Origin: Methanoregulaceae archaeon
GTDB taxonomy: Bacteria; Armatimonadota; Fimbriimonadia; Fimbriimonadales; Fimbriimonadaceae
Direction: 5' to 3'
DNA: 64,000 nucleotides
Assembly: GCA_020850325.1 (NCBI GenBank)
Contig: JADZEW010000001.1
Location: 62,001-126,000, forward strand
Shown: positions 1 through 8,385 of the stretch, one piece after another
How positions within the stretch are numbered: position 1 is the stretch's first letter
Layout: each line of letters begins with the position of its first letter
The notes under the pieces: generated by a model
The model's input: the letters and a program-made list of their open reading frames with translations, nothing else
What the model was told of the DNA's origin: nothing
Databases searched by the model: none
Translations under genes and position numbers: made by a program

Positions 1-1488
1 GTGTATCGCAAGTACCCGGCGGGTTGGTCCGCCGAGGCGAGGCAGCGAGTGGCCGGGCCCGTGACGGTTAGTGTGACGGTGTGCGATTCTGATCTAGACC
101 GGCTGTCCTGCGAAGCGGCTATGTCCCCCTTTGTCCAGGTGCCGAAGCAGGGGCCTTGGCCCCATACGGACGTCGGCAATGCAGAACGACTAGCGTCGAT
201 CCTCAGGGGCAAGGCGCTGTGGTGTCACCCATGGAAGTCGTGGCTCATTTGGGACGGTGCGCGCTGGAAACGTGACGAAACAGGCGGTGCACCAATCATC
301 AGAGAAGCCACTGCGATGGTACGCGCTCAGTTCCGGTCAGCTATTGACAATGCCGCACAAAACTGGGCAAAGAAGAGTCAGGATCGCAGGCAATTGACCT
401 CAATGATCGAGCTGGCCAAGGCCGAGGAAGGCATCTCTATCACTCCAGATGCGCTCGACCGTGACGAATGGCTGCTGAACGTGGCCAACGGGACCCTCGA
501 CCTGCGCACGGGCGAGCTGCGCAGCCCGCGGCGCGAGGATCTCATCACGCGGATCACGAACGTGCCTTATGACCCCGAAGCCGACATCACCCGTTGGGAG
601 GCGTTCCTCGATCGGGTGACCGCTGGCTCGCGCGACCTGCAAGTGTTCCTGTACCGAGCGGCTGGATACTCGTTGACGGGTTTGACGACCGAACAGGCTC
701 TATTCTTCCTCTATGGTAGCGGGCGAAACGGCAAGTCCACTTTCATGGACCTGTTGATGCACGTCATGGGAGAGTACGCGATGCACACCCCGACGGAGAC
801 TTTGATGGTCAAGGGGAACAACTCGAGCGTACCAAATGACCTCGCCAGGCTCAAGGGTGCGCGCCTCGTCGCAGCCACTGAGACCGAGGCCGGCAAGCGA
901 CTGGCAGAGTCACTCGTCAAGCAACTAACCGGCGGGGACCCGATCACGGCTCGCTTTCTCCACGGTGAGTTCTTCACGTTCACCCCGACATTCAAGCTCT
1001 GGCTCAGCGGAAACTACAAACCCACGATTCGGGGCGCAGATGATGGCATCTGGCGACGGATCCGCTTGATCCCCTTCGAAGTGAGCATCCCGGAGTCCGA
1101 AGTCGACCCTGACTTGAAGGATAGGCTGAAGGAAGAAGCGCAGGGAATTCTGGCCTGGTGCGTCCGAGGGTGCCTTGAATGGCAGCGCGAACGGCTGTTC
1201 GCTTCCGATGTCGTGACCAGCGCGACCGATGGGTATCGACGGGAGATGGACACGATCGGGGACTTCCTGGAGGAATGCATTAGGGATGCGCCCGGAGACT
1301 TTCTTACGTCGGGCGATTTGTACCGAGCCTACAAAACGTGGTGTGAGGAGCATGGTGAGCAAGCGCGGAGCCAAAGGGCACTCAGTAACGAGCTATCAAG
1401 GCGCGGACGGGACCCACACAAGAACACCCACGGCGACCGAGGCTTCTATGACATCAACCTGCGAAACGCCGATATACCCAAGTATTAG
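1..1488 (+). CDS. Phage/plasmid primase-helicase, P4/D5 family (5' end may lie before window)
   Basis: ORF 495 aa with D5_N-like region and Walker A 'YGSGRNGKSTF', followed by 'LWLSGNYKPTIRGADDGIWRRIRLIPFE', characteristic of P4-type primase/helicases. Confidence 0.9.
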   Translation: MYRKYPAGWSAEARQRVAGPVTVSVTVCDSDLDRLSCEAAMSPFVQVPKQGPWPHTDVGNAERLASILRGKALWCHPWKSWLIWDGARWKRDETGGAPIIREATAMVRAQFRSAIDNAAQNWAKKSQDRRQLTSMIELAKAEEGISITPDALDRDEWLLNVANGTLDLRTGELRSPRREDLITRITNVPYDPEADITRWEAFLDRVTAGSRDLQVFLYRAAGYSLTGLTTEQALFFLYGSGRNGKSTFMDLLMHVMGEYAMHTPTETLMVKGNNSSVPNDLARLKGARLVAATETEAGKRLAESLVKQLTGGDPITARFLHGEFFTFTPTFKLWLSGNYKPTIRGADDGIWRRIRLIPFEVSIPESEVDPDLKDRLKEEAQGILAWCVRGCLEWQRERLFASDVVTSATDGYRREMDTIGDFLEECIRDAPGDFLTSGDLYRAYKTWCEEHGEQARSQRALSNELSRRGRDPHKNTHGDRGFYDINLRNADIPKY

Positions 1489-1998
1489 ACCAATGCTTGA
1501 TTTGACGTCGTGTTTGGAAGACCAGGACATCACCGGCGCATCGGCGTATCCGGCGCAAAGACCTGACTTTCTTTCTTACGCGCGCGTATTGGGCAAATAT
1601 AGAAGTACCTGTCCAATGCGCCGATGCGCCGATGCGAAGCGTGTGTCAGAAGTGACTCGGTGCTAGCTGTCAAGCCTATCCTCTCAAGCCTAGGATGGAT
1701 CCAGCGAATCCAACCGTTTGGGTGTATGACAGCCGAGAACATGATTGCTGCAACCGCAATCAGCCCCCGGAAGCGTCCGCTTGCAAGAGGGGCAGCAGCT
1801 GGGCTCTAGCCGATCTCTTCATTGACGTTCAAACTCAAAATAGCCAGGTGTATTACAACCCGAGACCCTTGACGGTTTAAGCCTGAGCGATCGAGGGTTG
1901 ACTGTTCTGAGGCCATTAGGCGCAGAACGCGACTATGAAATCGTTGACTCCGGCACCAGTCTCTCCAGAGTCGAAGACGTGGGCCGCGCGTCTCGGTA

Positions 1999-2685
1999 TC
2001 AAGACTCTACTGGGCTCGGAGAGCTTCCCGCTCGCACCCGGATGCCGCGTGTGTTACAGCCCGCCGCCTTGCAGACGTTCCGGACGCTAGATATCGACCA
2101 AACCTTACGGGGTTGACCTTCGGGGAGAACGTCCGAAGCGAGGGTTTCTACGATTTCCTGGTAGGTGGCGCCGCTCGCCCGGAGTTCGATGATGCGGCCG
2201 CGCGTCTTGGTATCCCAAACAGGACGGCCGAGTTTCATGCCCTTGGCTTTGCGCGCTGCCAAGGCATCCTTGGTGCGCTGGGCAATCAGGTCGCGTTCGA
2301 GCTCGGCCACGAGAGCCAGGATCCCGATGGCAAACCGCCCCATCGGGGTCGATGTGTCGAGATCCGCGTCCAGGACACGCAGCTGCCAACCTTCGGTCTG
2401 AGCCTGCTTGGCGAGTTGCAGGAAGCCTAGCGCCGACCGGCTGATGCGGTCGAGCTTCGCCGCGACGAGGATGTCCGCCTCGCCCGCCCGAAGCAAGGTG
2501 ATCGCCTCTTCGAGCCCTGGGCGGCTCATGGTCTTGCCGCTGAGCCCTGCGTCTTCGATGATGCGCACGATGGTCCACCCTCGCCGAATCGCCTCGGAGA
2601 GAATCGCTGAGCGCTGGGCATCGAGCCCCGCGCCCGATTGGGCCTGTTCGTCGGTGCTGACTCGGATGTAGCCGATGGCGTTCAT
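1999..2685 (-). CDS. Serine recombinase / resolvase
   Basis: N-term 'MNAIGYIRVSTDEQAQSGAGLDAQRSAI', 'AAKLDRISRSALGFLQL', C-terminal HTH-like region. Confidence 0.95.
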   Translation of the reverse strand: MNAIGYIRVSTDEQAQSGAGLDAQRSAILSEAIRRGWTIVRIIEDAGLSGKTMSRPGLEEAITLLRAGEADILVAAKLDRISRSALGFLQLAKQAQTEGWQLRVLDADLDTSTPMGRFAIGILALVAELERDLIAQRTKDALAARKAKGMKLGRPVWDTKTRGRIIELRASGATYQEIVETLASDVLPEGQPRKVWSISSVRNVCKAAGCNTRGIRVRAGSSPSPVES

Positions 2686-2806
2686 TCTTCGCCCTCCTCA
2701 AAGTCGAAATCGAGCTGGTCTTCAAGTCCAGGCAAGGACAGCTGCCGCTGCAGTTCGAGATCGTCAATCGGGTCGGCTTGTTTCACGCTTTATATTATAT
2801 AGCTAC

Positions 2807-2836
2807 TTTTGCCAAAAACGACCGTTTATGGCAAAA
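2807..2836. promoter_or_regulatory. Inverted repeat, possible operator/promoter upstream of recombinase gene
   Basis: TTTTGCCAAAAACG..CGTTTATGGCAAAA near-perfect palindrome, adjacent to AT-rich tttatattatat (~2789-2800). Confidence 0.45.
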
Positions 2837-3078
2837 ACAATTAGGGATGCCAACACATCGTCATGCCAGATAACTGGGAGTATTGGCGCGTGGGTCGATT
2901 GCGCGCCTGGACATCGGCAACACGGATGGGCGGCAGCGGTGCGCGGGGGTTGGCCGGCGCTGTGACGACGGTCCGGAGACGGTGGCAGTCCGATGCAGGG
3001 GAAGGGGGGAGGGGGACCGACACGCGCGGTGGGGCCCCCTCCTACCGCTCGGAGTTCCTGGCACAAATCTCCGGGAAC

Positions 3079-3750
3079 CTAGCGCAAGGGTTGATCCCAT
3101 AGTTGCGCCCCGCTTGCCTGATCATTGGTTAGCCTGCCTAACAGATCGTGATGATCGTTCGATACGAACATCCTCTCCGCCATTCTCATCTCGACTCCAT
3201 CGAGGGTTAGCGGCACCAAGAAGTTGGCATCAACACCCACATCCAGCATCTTTCGCTTGCGGCCGACCCGCATGAGTCGACCGTGGTCGTCCCGCAGACT
3301 CCCGTGACTGTGTCCGTGAAGGTGCCAACTTCTCTGCGCGGCTCCATTCCAGCTTCGCAGCGGGTAGTGGCAGAGGACGATATGTTGGGTGTCCGAACCT
3401 CGCTCAACGTACAGGTCCACAAGCGGCTCCAGCACCGTCCAGACCTGCGAAATCAGGTCTAGCTGTCGCTCGTGGTTTCCAGGCAGGTAGCAGATCTTGC
3501 CGTTGAAGCTCCGCAACAGATCGAGAGCCTGTCTCTCAACGAGGGCCGGACAGTCCCTCGGCAAAAGCAGCGCATCACCAAGGTTGAACACGATGCTGTC
3601 ACGATCAAACAGACGGTTGTGAGCATCGCGCATGGCCTCGTTCATGCCAAGGACACTAGCAAAGGGCCGATTCTGAAGCCTGATGATCTTCGCGTGATAC
3701 AGATGTAAGTCGCTGGTGAAACCGATGCGTTGTTGATCAGAAACATTCAC
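3079..3750 (-). CDS. Calcineurin-like metallophosphoesterase
   Basis: Motifs 'TSDLHLYH', 'NLGDALL', 'YLPGNHE', 'LCHYPLRSW', 'LHGHSHG'. Confidence 0.88.
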   Translation of the reverse strand: MNVSDQQRIGFTSDLHLYHAKIIRLQNRPFASVLGMNEAMRDAHNRLFDRDSIVFNLGDALLLPRDCPALVERQALDLLRSFNGKICYLPGNHERQLDLISQVWTVLEPLVDLYVERGSDTQHIVLCHYPLRSWNGAAQRSWHLHGHSHGSLRDDHGRLMRVGRKRKMLDVGVDANFLVPLTLDGVEMRMAERMFVSNDHHDLLGRLTNDQASGAQLWDQPLR

Positions 3751-3806
3751 AAGACACCTCCGGAACCTGCTCCGAAATCGCTTATCTCTCTAGGACAATC
3801 GACTCC

Positions 3807-5771
3807 TCACTCGACTTCCGAGTCATCACGGGCGGCCTTGCGTCGCTTTGCCTCTTCCTCCTTCTTTGCCCTTGTATAGTCCAGGTACAATAGGTTCGCC
3901 ATGATGTTGTTGGTATTGGAATAAACGTAGGCCAAGAAGAACTCCGTGATCGTCGCATTTCGGTTTGCCAATTCTTCAGCCAGCCGCAAGATGAGCGAAA
4001 CCCGTTGGTCGTTCTCCTGCATAAACGCTTCCCACCACTTCTTCGCGCTACCGGTCGTGTCTGCCCAACCAATCTTGGCCATCGTTGCCCGCAGAAGCTT
4101 GCGGATCTCGCGCTCGGACATTCCACGAGTATCAGTGATTCCAGGCTGCAGTTCAGTATGCCCGGTGGGCTTCACCGCTTCGACCGCTGGCTCTGCCTTT
4201 CTCTTCCTCTTAGGGACCTGCTTATCGGGCATAGCTCCACCTTGGGTGCGATTCCAAGTCTCGAAGCCCGGCAGTTGCCAAATTGGGCATGCATACCCCA
4301 GCAGCGGCGGCAACTCAGGGAGCAAAATGGTCAGCAACAAACCCTTGTCTGGATGTCTGCGCGGATTGGCGATCTCTTCGGGGGAGAGGACATGACGCAA
4401 CACCTCCCGTTCCGCGATGATCCGCGGATCGTCGGGACCAGCCGTCTGGAATTCCAGGTATCTGCACGTGGCCGATCTCTCACTCAGAAATTGCGCATCC
4501 GCAAGACCTAGCGGCGGGACGGCGATCAAGGTACCAAAGCCGTCAAGCAGTGCGGAGGCCCCCGGGCCATATCGCTCTCGGACCTGCCCCAGCGATTGAA
4601 CCGCGACCGTAAAGAAGCACTTGCGGCTTCGGGACGTGTGGATACTGTCCTCGATAGGGATCGGTGCAGCAAGCGAGCTGGCGAACTCGTCGACATAGCA
4701 GTTCATTGGGCGCGGCAGGCTGCCTCCATGGCGGTTAGCGCAATCGACCGTCCAAGCCAACAGTCGGCTGAGAAAGACCGTTGTCAACGAGGCCAGTCTG
4801 CTTGAACCCTCTGGACAGCGGTAGATGAAGACGCATGGTTGATCGGAGAGCATGTCGAACTTGAACTCACCCTGTGAAGTCGTCGCTGAGATTCGCGGGT
4901 CTGCAAACGCCTCGCACAGATTCTCAGCGACTGTGATCGTCGTTTCTGCATTTTTATTATCTCGGACGGCATAGATGAGCGATGCAGGTATGTTGCTAAC
5001 ACCGGATCTTTGCAGGTCCTTGACAATCGCATCCGCTGGCAGATCAAGGAGCCGTTTGAGGCCCGCAGGGTTAATTGGACTACCCGCTGCAATGTGGACG
5101 TGCAGCAAGTCTGTTACCAGTTTCGTACCCTGCACCTTGAAGTAGGTCCCATCTGAAGTCGTGCTCTTATCGATGAAGCTTAGACATTGAGCGATTTCTT
5201 GACATCCACCTCGATCGGACAGCCCATCGAACGGGTTCCAACGGATCGAGTGGAGCGGTTCCAACGGCGAGAAGTAGATCACGTTGGCGCGTTTTCCACG
5301 GGCTTTCTCAGCCATTTCTAAGACAACAGACGTCAAATCCCCTTTCGCATCGATGACGACGACGGTGCTTTCTTGGTTAAGAAGATCCCCATACATAAGC
5401 ACGGTCAGAATCTTCGTCGTCTTGCCAGATCCCGTCTTGCCTAAGATGAGGGTATGACGTTCACGCACATGCTCAGGGAAGCAGAGGTCGAAGGTCTTCG
5501 CCTCCAACTGCCCATCGGCTCTTTCGAAGAGGCCGGTGAACGATGGCAACTTAGAGGACCCCGCCTGATCCCCCGCCATTTGAGCTGCATGGATACCTTG
5601 CCACGTCATAAGCGATGGCTCGGAGTAGGCTCCTGGCGTCGGGCGCTCGGGGATCCAGGCCTCACGCACAGGCGGGAGTTCCTGACCTTGCGCGACCGCC
5701 AAGCTTGCTCTCACGCCAAGGCGAGTACTTCCCGCGAGAACGTCACGATCAATCAACACGCGATTACTCAT
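3807..5771 (-). CDS. VirD4/TraG-like type IV coupling ATPase
   Basis: Walker A 'ILGKTGSGKTTKIL', 'VVVIDAKGDLTSVV', TraD/TraG-type 'CYVDEFASSLAAPIPIEDSIHTSRSRKCFFTVAVQSLGQVRERYG'. Confidence 0.85.
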   Translation of the reverse strand: MSNRVLIDRDVLAGSTRLGVRASLAVAQGQELPPVREAWIPERPTPGAYSEPSLMTWQGIHAAQMAGDQAGSSKLPSFTGLFERADGQLEAKTFDLCFPEHVRERHTLILGKTGSGKTTKILTVLMYGDLLNQESTVVVIDAKGDLTSVVLEMAEKARGKRANVIYFSPLEPLHSIRWNPFDGLSDRGGCQEIAQCLSFIDKSTTSDGTYFKVQGTKLVTDLLHVHIAAGSPINPAGLKRLLDLPADAIVKDLQRSGVSNIPASLIYAVRDNKNAETTITVAENLCEAFADPRISATTSQGEFKFDMLSDQPCVFIYRCPEGSSRLASLTTVFLSRLLAWTVDCANRHGGSLPRPMNCYVDEFASSLAAPIPIEDSIHTSRSRKCFFTVAVQSLGQVRERYGPGASALLDGFGTLIAVPPLGLADAQFLSERSATCRYLEFQTAGPDDPRIIAEREVLRHVLSPEEIANPRRHPDKGLLLTILLPELPPLLGYACPIWQLPGFETWNRTQGGAMPDKQVPKRKRKAEPAVEAVKPTGHTELQPGITDTRGMSEREIRKLLRATMAKIGWADTTGSAKKWWEAFMQENDQRVSLILRLAEELANRNATITEFFLAYVYSNTNNIMANLLYLDYTRAKKEEEAKRRKAARDDSEVE

Positions 5772-6669
5772 AGTTATGCTCCTCCATCACTGCATCGCCC
5801 CAAAGCCTGAGCTCTAGGTCTGCCAGAACACCGTGCAAACCGCGGACACCGCTGCCCTGCTCCAGTGCGCTGTCAACCACCGTCCACAGCGCGTTCTCAG
5901 AGAAGTCGACTTGGGCACCGAGCGCCTCCGAAAGCGCATCGGCCAGCGCTCGAGCTGGCGATAGTGGGGACTCCAAAATGCGGAACAGGTCTTCCCTCCC
6001 GAGGGGCCGAAAGCCGATGCGATGTCGAATCGTGTCGAGCAGTATGGGAGGAAGTTGCCTATAGATAACGGCAGCGTGGTCGTTGTCCGGGGTCGGAACG
6101 TAGCTGAGGTTTGCCAACCAAAGAAGTCCCGTGAGATCCATCTCCGCCTTCGCCCCACGGTGCCGATAGCTCACCTTTCCAGGGTCACGAAGAACAAGGG
6201 CCAACTCCTCTCGAGCACTCGGCGTGGCATAGAGCAGGTCATCGACCAGAACAACCGCCACCGGTTTCGTCGGGACCTCTCGGTCGTTGTAGAGGTCGAG
6301 GAGGCCTGTGAGAGCACGCGAACGAATTTCATCTCGATGTCCAGCAACCGACGGCAAGTGGACCTCTACCAGAGGGAGGCTGGCCGCCTCGGTTACTTCT
6401 CGAACAGACTCGGTTTTGCCGACCCCGACCGGTCCAAAGAGCAGAACGGGGGGCACTCGCCGGTCAGTCTGGCGACTCCAAATGTAGTGCGCCGCAACCC
6501 CGCGCAGTCGAGCGATGGCCTGCTCTTGGCCTATGACCCGCGAAGCGAAGTTTGGGATTTCTGCGTCAATCCGCAACTCGGTCTGGGCAGTGCTTCGGTA
6601 CGGCTCAGGGAAGCCGTCGTCTTCAAACTGGTAGGTGGTGGACATGGGCGGGGGATCCTTGTTCTTCAC
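5764..6669 (-). CDS. AAA+ ATPase (ClpX/RuvB-like core)
   Basis: 'VIGQEQAIARL', Walker A 'LLFGPVGVGKTESV', Walker B-like 'VVLVDDLLYA'; stop overlaps start of downstream TraG-like gene. Confidence 0.8.
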   Translation of the reverse strand: MKNKDPPPMSTTYQFEDDGFPEPYRSTAQTELRIDAEIPNFASRVIGQEQAIARLRGVAAHYIWSRQTDRRVPPVLLFGPVGVGKTESVREVTEAASLPLVEVHLPSVAGHRDEIRSRALTGLLDLYNDREVPTKPVAVVLVDDLLYATPSAREELALVLRDPGKVSYRHRGAKAEMDLTGLLWLANLSYVPTPDNDHAAVIYRQLPPILLDTIRHRIGFRPLGREDLFRILESPLSPARALADALSEALGAQVDFSENALWTVVDSALEQGSGVRGLHGVLADLELRLWGDAVMEEHNYE

Positions 6670-6695
6670 AGGTGATTTGACCTGCTCTGTAAGTG

Positions 6696-6723
6696 ATTCT
6701 CCGCCGGCACAGGAATGGTTTAC
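6696..6723 (-). promoter_or_regulatory. Motif copy A: GTAAAC-N18-GAAT (putative ECF-type promoter)
   Basis: Minus strand TTGTAAACCATTCCTGTGCCGGCGGAGAATC, upstream of the AAA+ gene, just after the ThiF-like stop. Confidence 0.6.
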
Positions 6724-6738
6724 AAGGACTAGAAGATT

Positions 6739-7791
6739 CTATAGACCCTCGTCTGCGAAGCCATATACCGAGCAGAAGCAGTCTCGGATCAGCCCCGTGG
6801 GAACACTTGACTGACGGATCTCACCGTCTTCGTACACACACCGGATGGCTGTCGATCGAAGCAATCGGCCCGCGACAAGTTCCTCAATCGATCGCAATGC
6901 CCAACTGACGGCCATCATGTTGATGCTTCGGAGACTGCCTAGCCGACCACGCCCAAACTCGCGGCTTTCGTCTGCGATCTGCGCTGTTCTCCGATCGAGT
7001 CCCATCGTGCAAGCTAAGCACCGATCTCCGGGCAAGGAGACGGCGCCCTCAAAGCCGATCAAGGGCTCTTCAGCCGTCCCGAAAACGCCTGTCCCGATCG
7101 AGAGTGTTGGAACGAGGTAACGGCTGCCGATTGCGGCAATGGCTCGACGAGCTCGAGCAGAATCACACGCGGCGACGATAATGTCACAGTCAAGAAACTG
7201 GCTAAACGTGCTGAAGCCTTGGATGTCCCCTTGGATCGTTGTGACACGAACTTCTGGGTTGAGCTCACGGGCGAGCCGGCCGATCACGTCTACCTTTGGC
7301 CTTCCAAAGTCTATGAGTGCGATGGGTTCCGGCCACCGACTTGAATCTGTAGGCCCAAGGATGTCTGGGTCCGCCAGCACCAACTCACACACGCCCTCCA
7401 TAGCCAGGGCCGTTGCGAGATTCGAGCCTAGTCCTCCGACTCCGGCGATACCAACTCGCAGCCGACTCAGCTTCGACCAAGGAAGCAAGCCCAAACCTCC
7501 GGCTTGGCGGCTCCGCTCAACACCAACGAGAACAGGTTCAACTACCGTCCAATCAGGAACAAGAGCGATCTCACCGACCTCCGGACCATCCGGAAGCTGA
7601 ACCTTTAATGGCGCACCATCGCTGCCCAGCACAAAGTTTGCAGGCTGACCGTCCGCCGACGGCGTAAGGACAAGGAGGTCACCGAGCGGAGTGCGGGTGA
7701 CTCCCCGCCGCCACAAGGACGGCGGGGAGGTCAGGAACGACAAGGCGGGAACTCGAACTCGCATCGCAGTCATCTCAGTGCTGAGTGGCAA
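6739..7791 (-). CDS. ThiF/E1-like adenylyltransferase fold protein
   Basis: 'LRVGIAGVGGLGSNLATALAMEGVCELVLADPD' Rossmann nucleotide-binding motif, 'CDIIVAACDSARARRAI', 'CLAC'; true start may be downstream of 7791 because a hairpin lies at 7703-7727. Confidence 0.85.
   Translation of the reverse strand: MPLSTEMTAMRVRVPALSFLTSPPSLWRRGVTRTPLGDLLVLTPSADGQPANFVLGSDGAPLKVQLPDGPEVGEIALVPDWTVVEPVLVGVERSRQAGGLGLLPWSKLSRLRVGIAGVGGLGSNLATALAMEGVCELVLADPDILGPTDSSRWPEPIALIDFGRPKVDVIGRLARELNPEVRVTTIQGDIQGFSTFSQFLDCDIIVAACDSARARRAIAAIGSRYLVPTLSIGTGVFGTAEEPLIGFEGAVSLPGDRCLACTMGLDRRTAQIADESREFGRGRLGSLRSINMMAVSWALRSIEELVAGRLLRSTAIRCVYEDGEIRQSSVPTGLIRDCFCSVYGFADEGL
7703..7727 (-). terminator. Hairpin ccccgccg-N9-cggcgggg downstream of small-protein gene copy 1
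   Basis: 8-bp stem, 48 nt after the stop of the small gene; similar hairpins at 15028-15052 and 24855-24880; no U-tract. Confidence 0.4.
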
Positions 7792-8032
7792 GAGTCTGGA
7801 GTCCGACTACAAACTCGTGCACATCAAGCGTCGTCACCTGCTCCCTTCGCGAAACGAGCGGCAAGGTGATGGCGCGGTCAAGCCACTGATCGAACGACGC
7901 TTCGCTCCGACAGATCGCGGCACACACGTAGTCGATGCCGAAACGGTCTGCCAACCTCTCAAGCGCACCCTTTCGAGCAGCGTTCACTCGCCCCAGATAT
8001 TCGAGAGCATACAACCAAAGATCACGGTTCAT
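7775..8032 (-). CDS. Small helical protein family, copy 1 (unknown; adaptor-like)
   Basis: RBS AAGGAGG before ATG; 'MNRDLWLYALEYLGRVNAARKGALERLADRFGIDYVCAAICRSEASFDQWLDRAITLPLVSRRE' paralogous to 15091-15363. Confidence 0.75.
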   Translation of the reverse strand: MNRDLWLYALEYLGRVNAARKGALERLADRFGIDYVCAAICRSEASFDQWLDRAITLPLVSRREQVTTLDVHEFVVGLQTLATQH

Positions 8033-8077
8033 CTTTCCTCCTTCGATTCCCCTCATTTGCATGCGGGGTGTTAGGAG

Positions 8078-8105
8078 GTACACGGGACCGGGCTGTTTGG
8101 TTTAC
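8078..8105 (-). promoter_or_regulatory. Motif copy B: GTAAAC-N18-GTA(C)
   Basis: Minus strand TTGTAAACCAAACAGCCCGGTCCCGTGTACC, 46 nt before small-gene ATG; one mismatch in the downstream box. Confidence 0.5.
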
Positions 8106-8385
8106 AAGGCCCGCAGAAAACTCGCAGAACGGCAAGCAAGTCGCCCGCGATAGTGAGCATGTTCGGAGCCGCTGACCGCCCCGAAGGCAGGTCCGCCGAC
8201 CCAGTATCATCAGGTTCAGGGCCTTATGCCATCCTAGCTACTTGGCACCTTATACCGGCAACATTCTCGGCCGCAGAACCCTATCGCCTCTCAGAGCAAA
8301 GCCCCCTCGTGAATAGTCCATTTGTGGAACCCTCCACGCTACTGGGTCAGCGCACACCCCATTCCGAATGCAGTATCACGTACCC

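Noticed and set aside
925-1374. Minus-strand ORFs under the primase gene
   Set aside because: Antisense frames without recognisable motifs.
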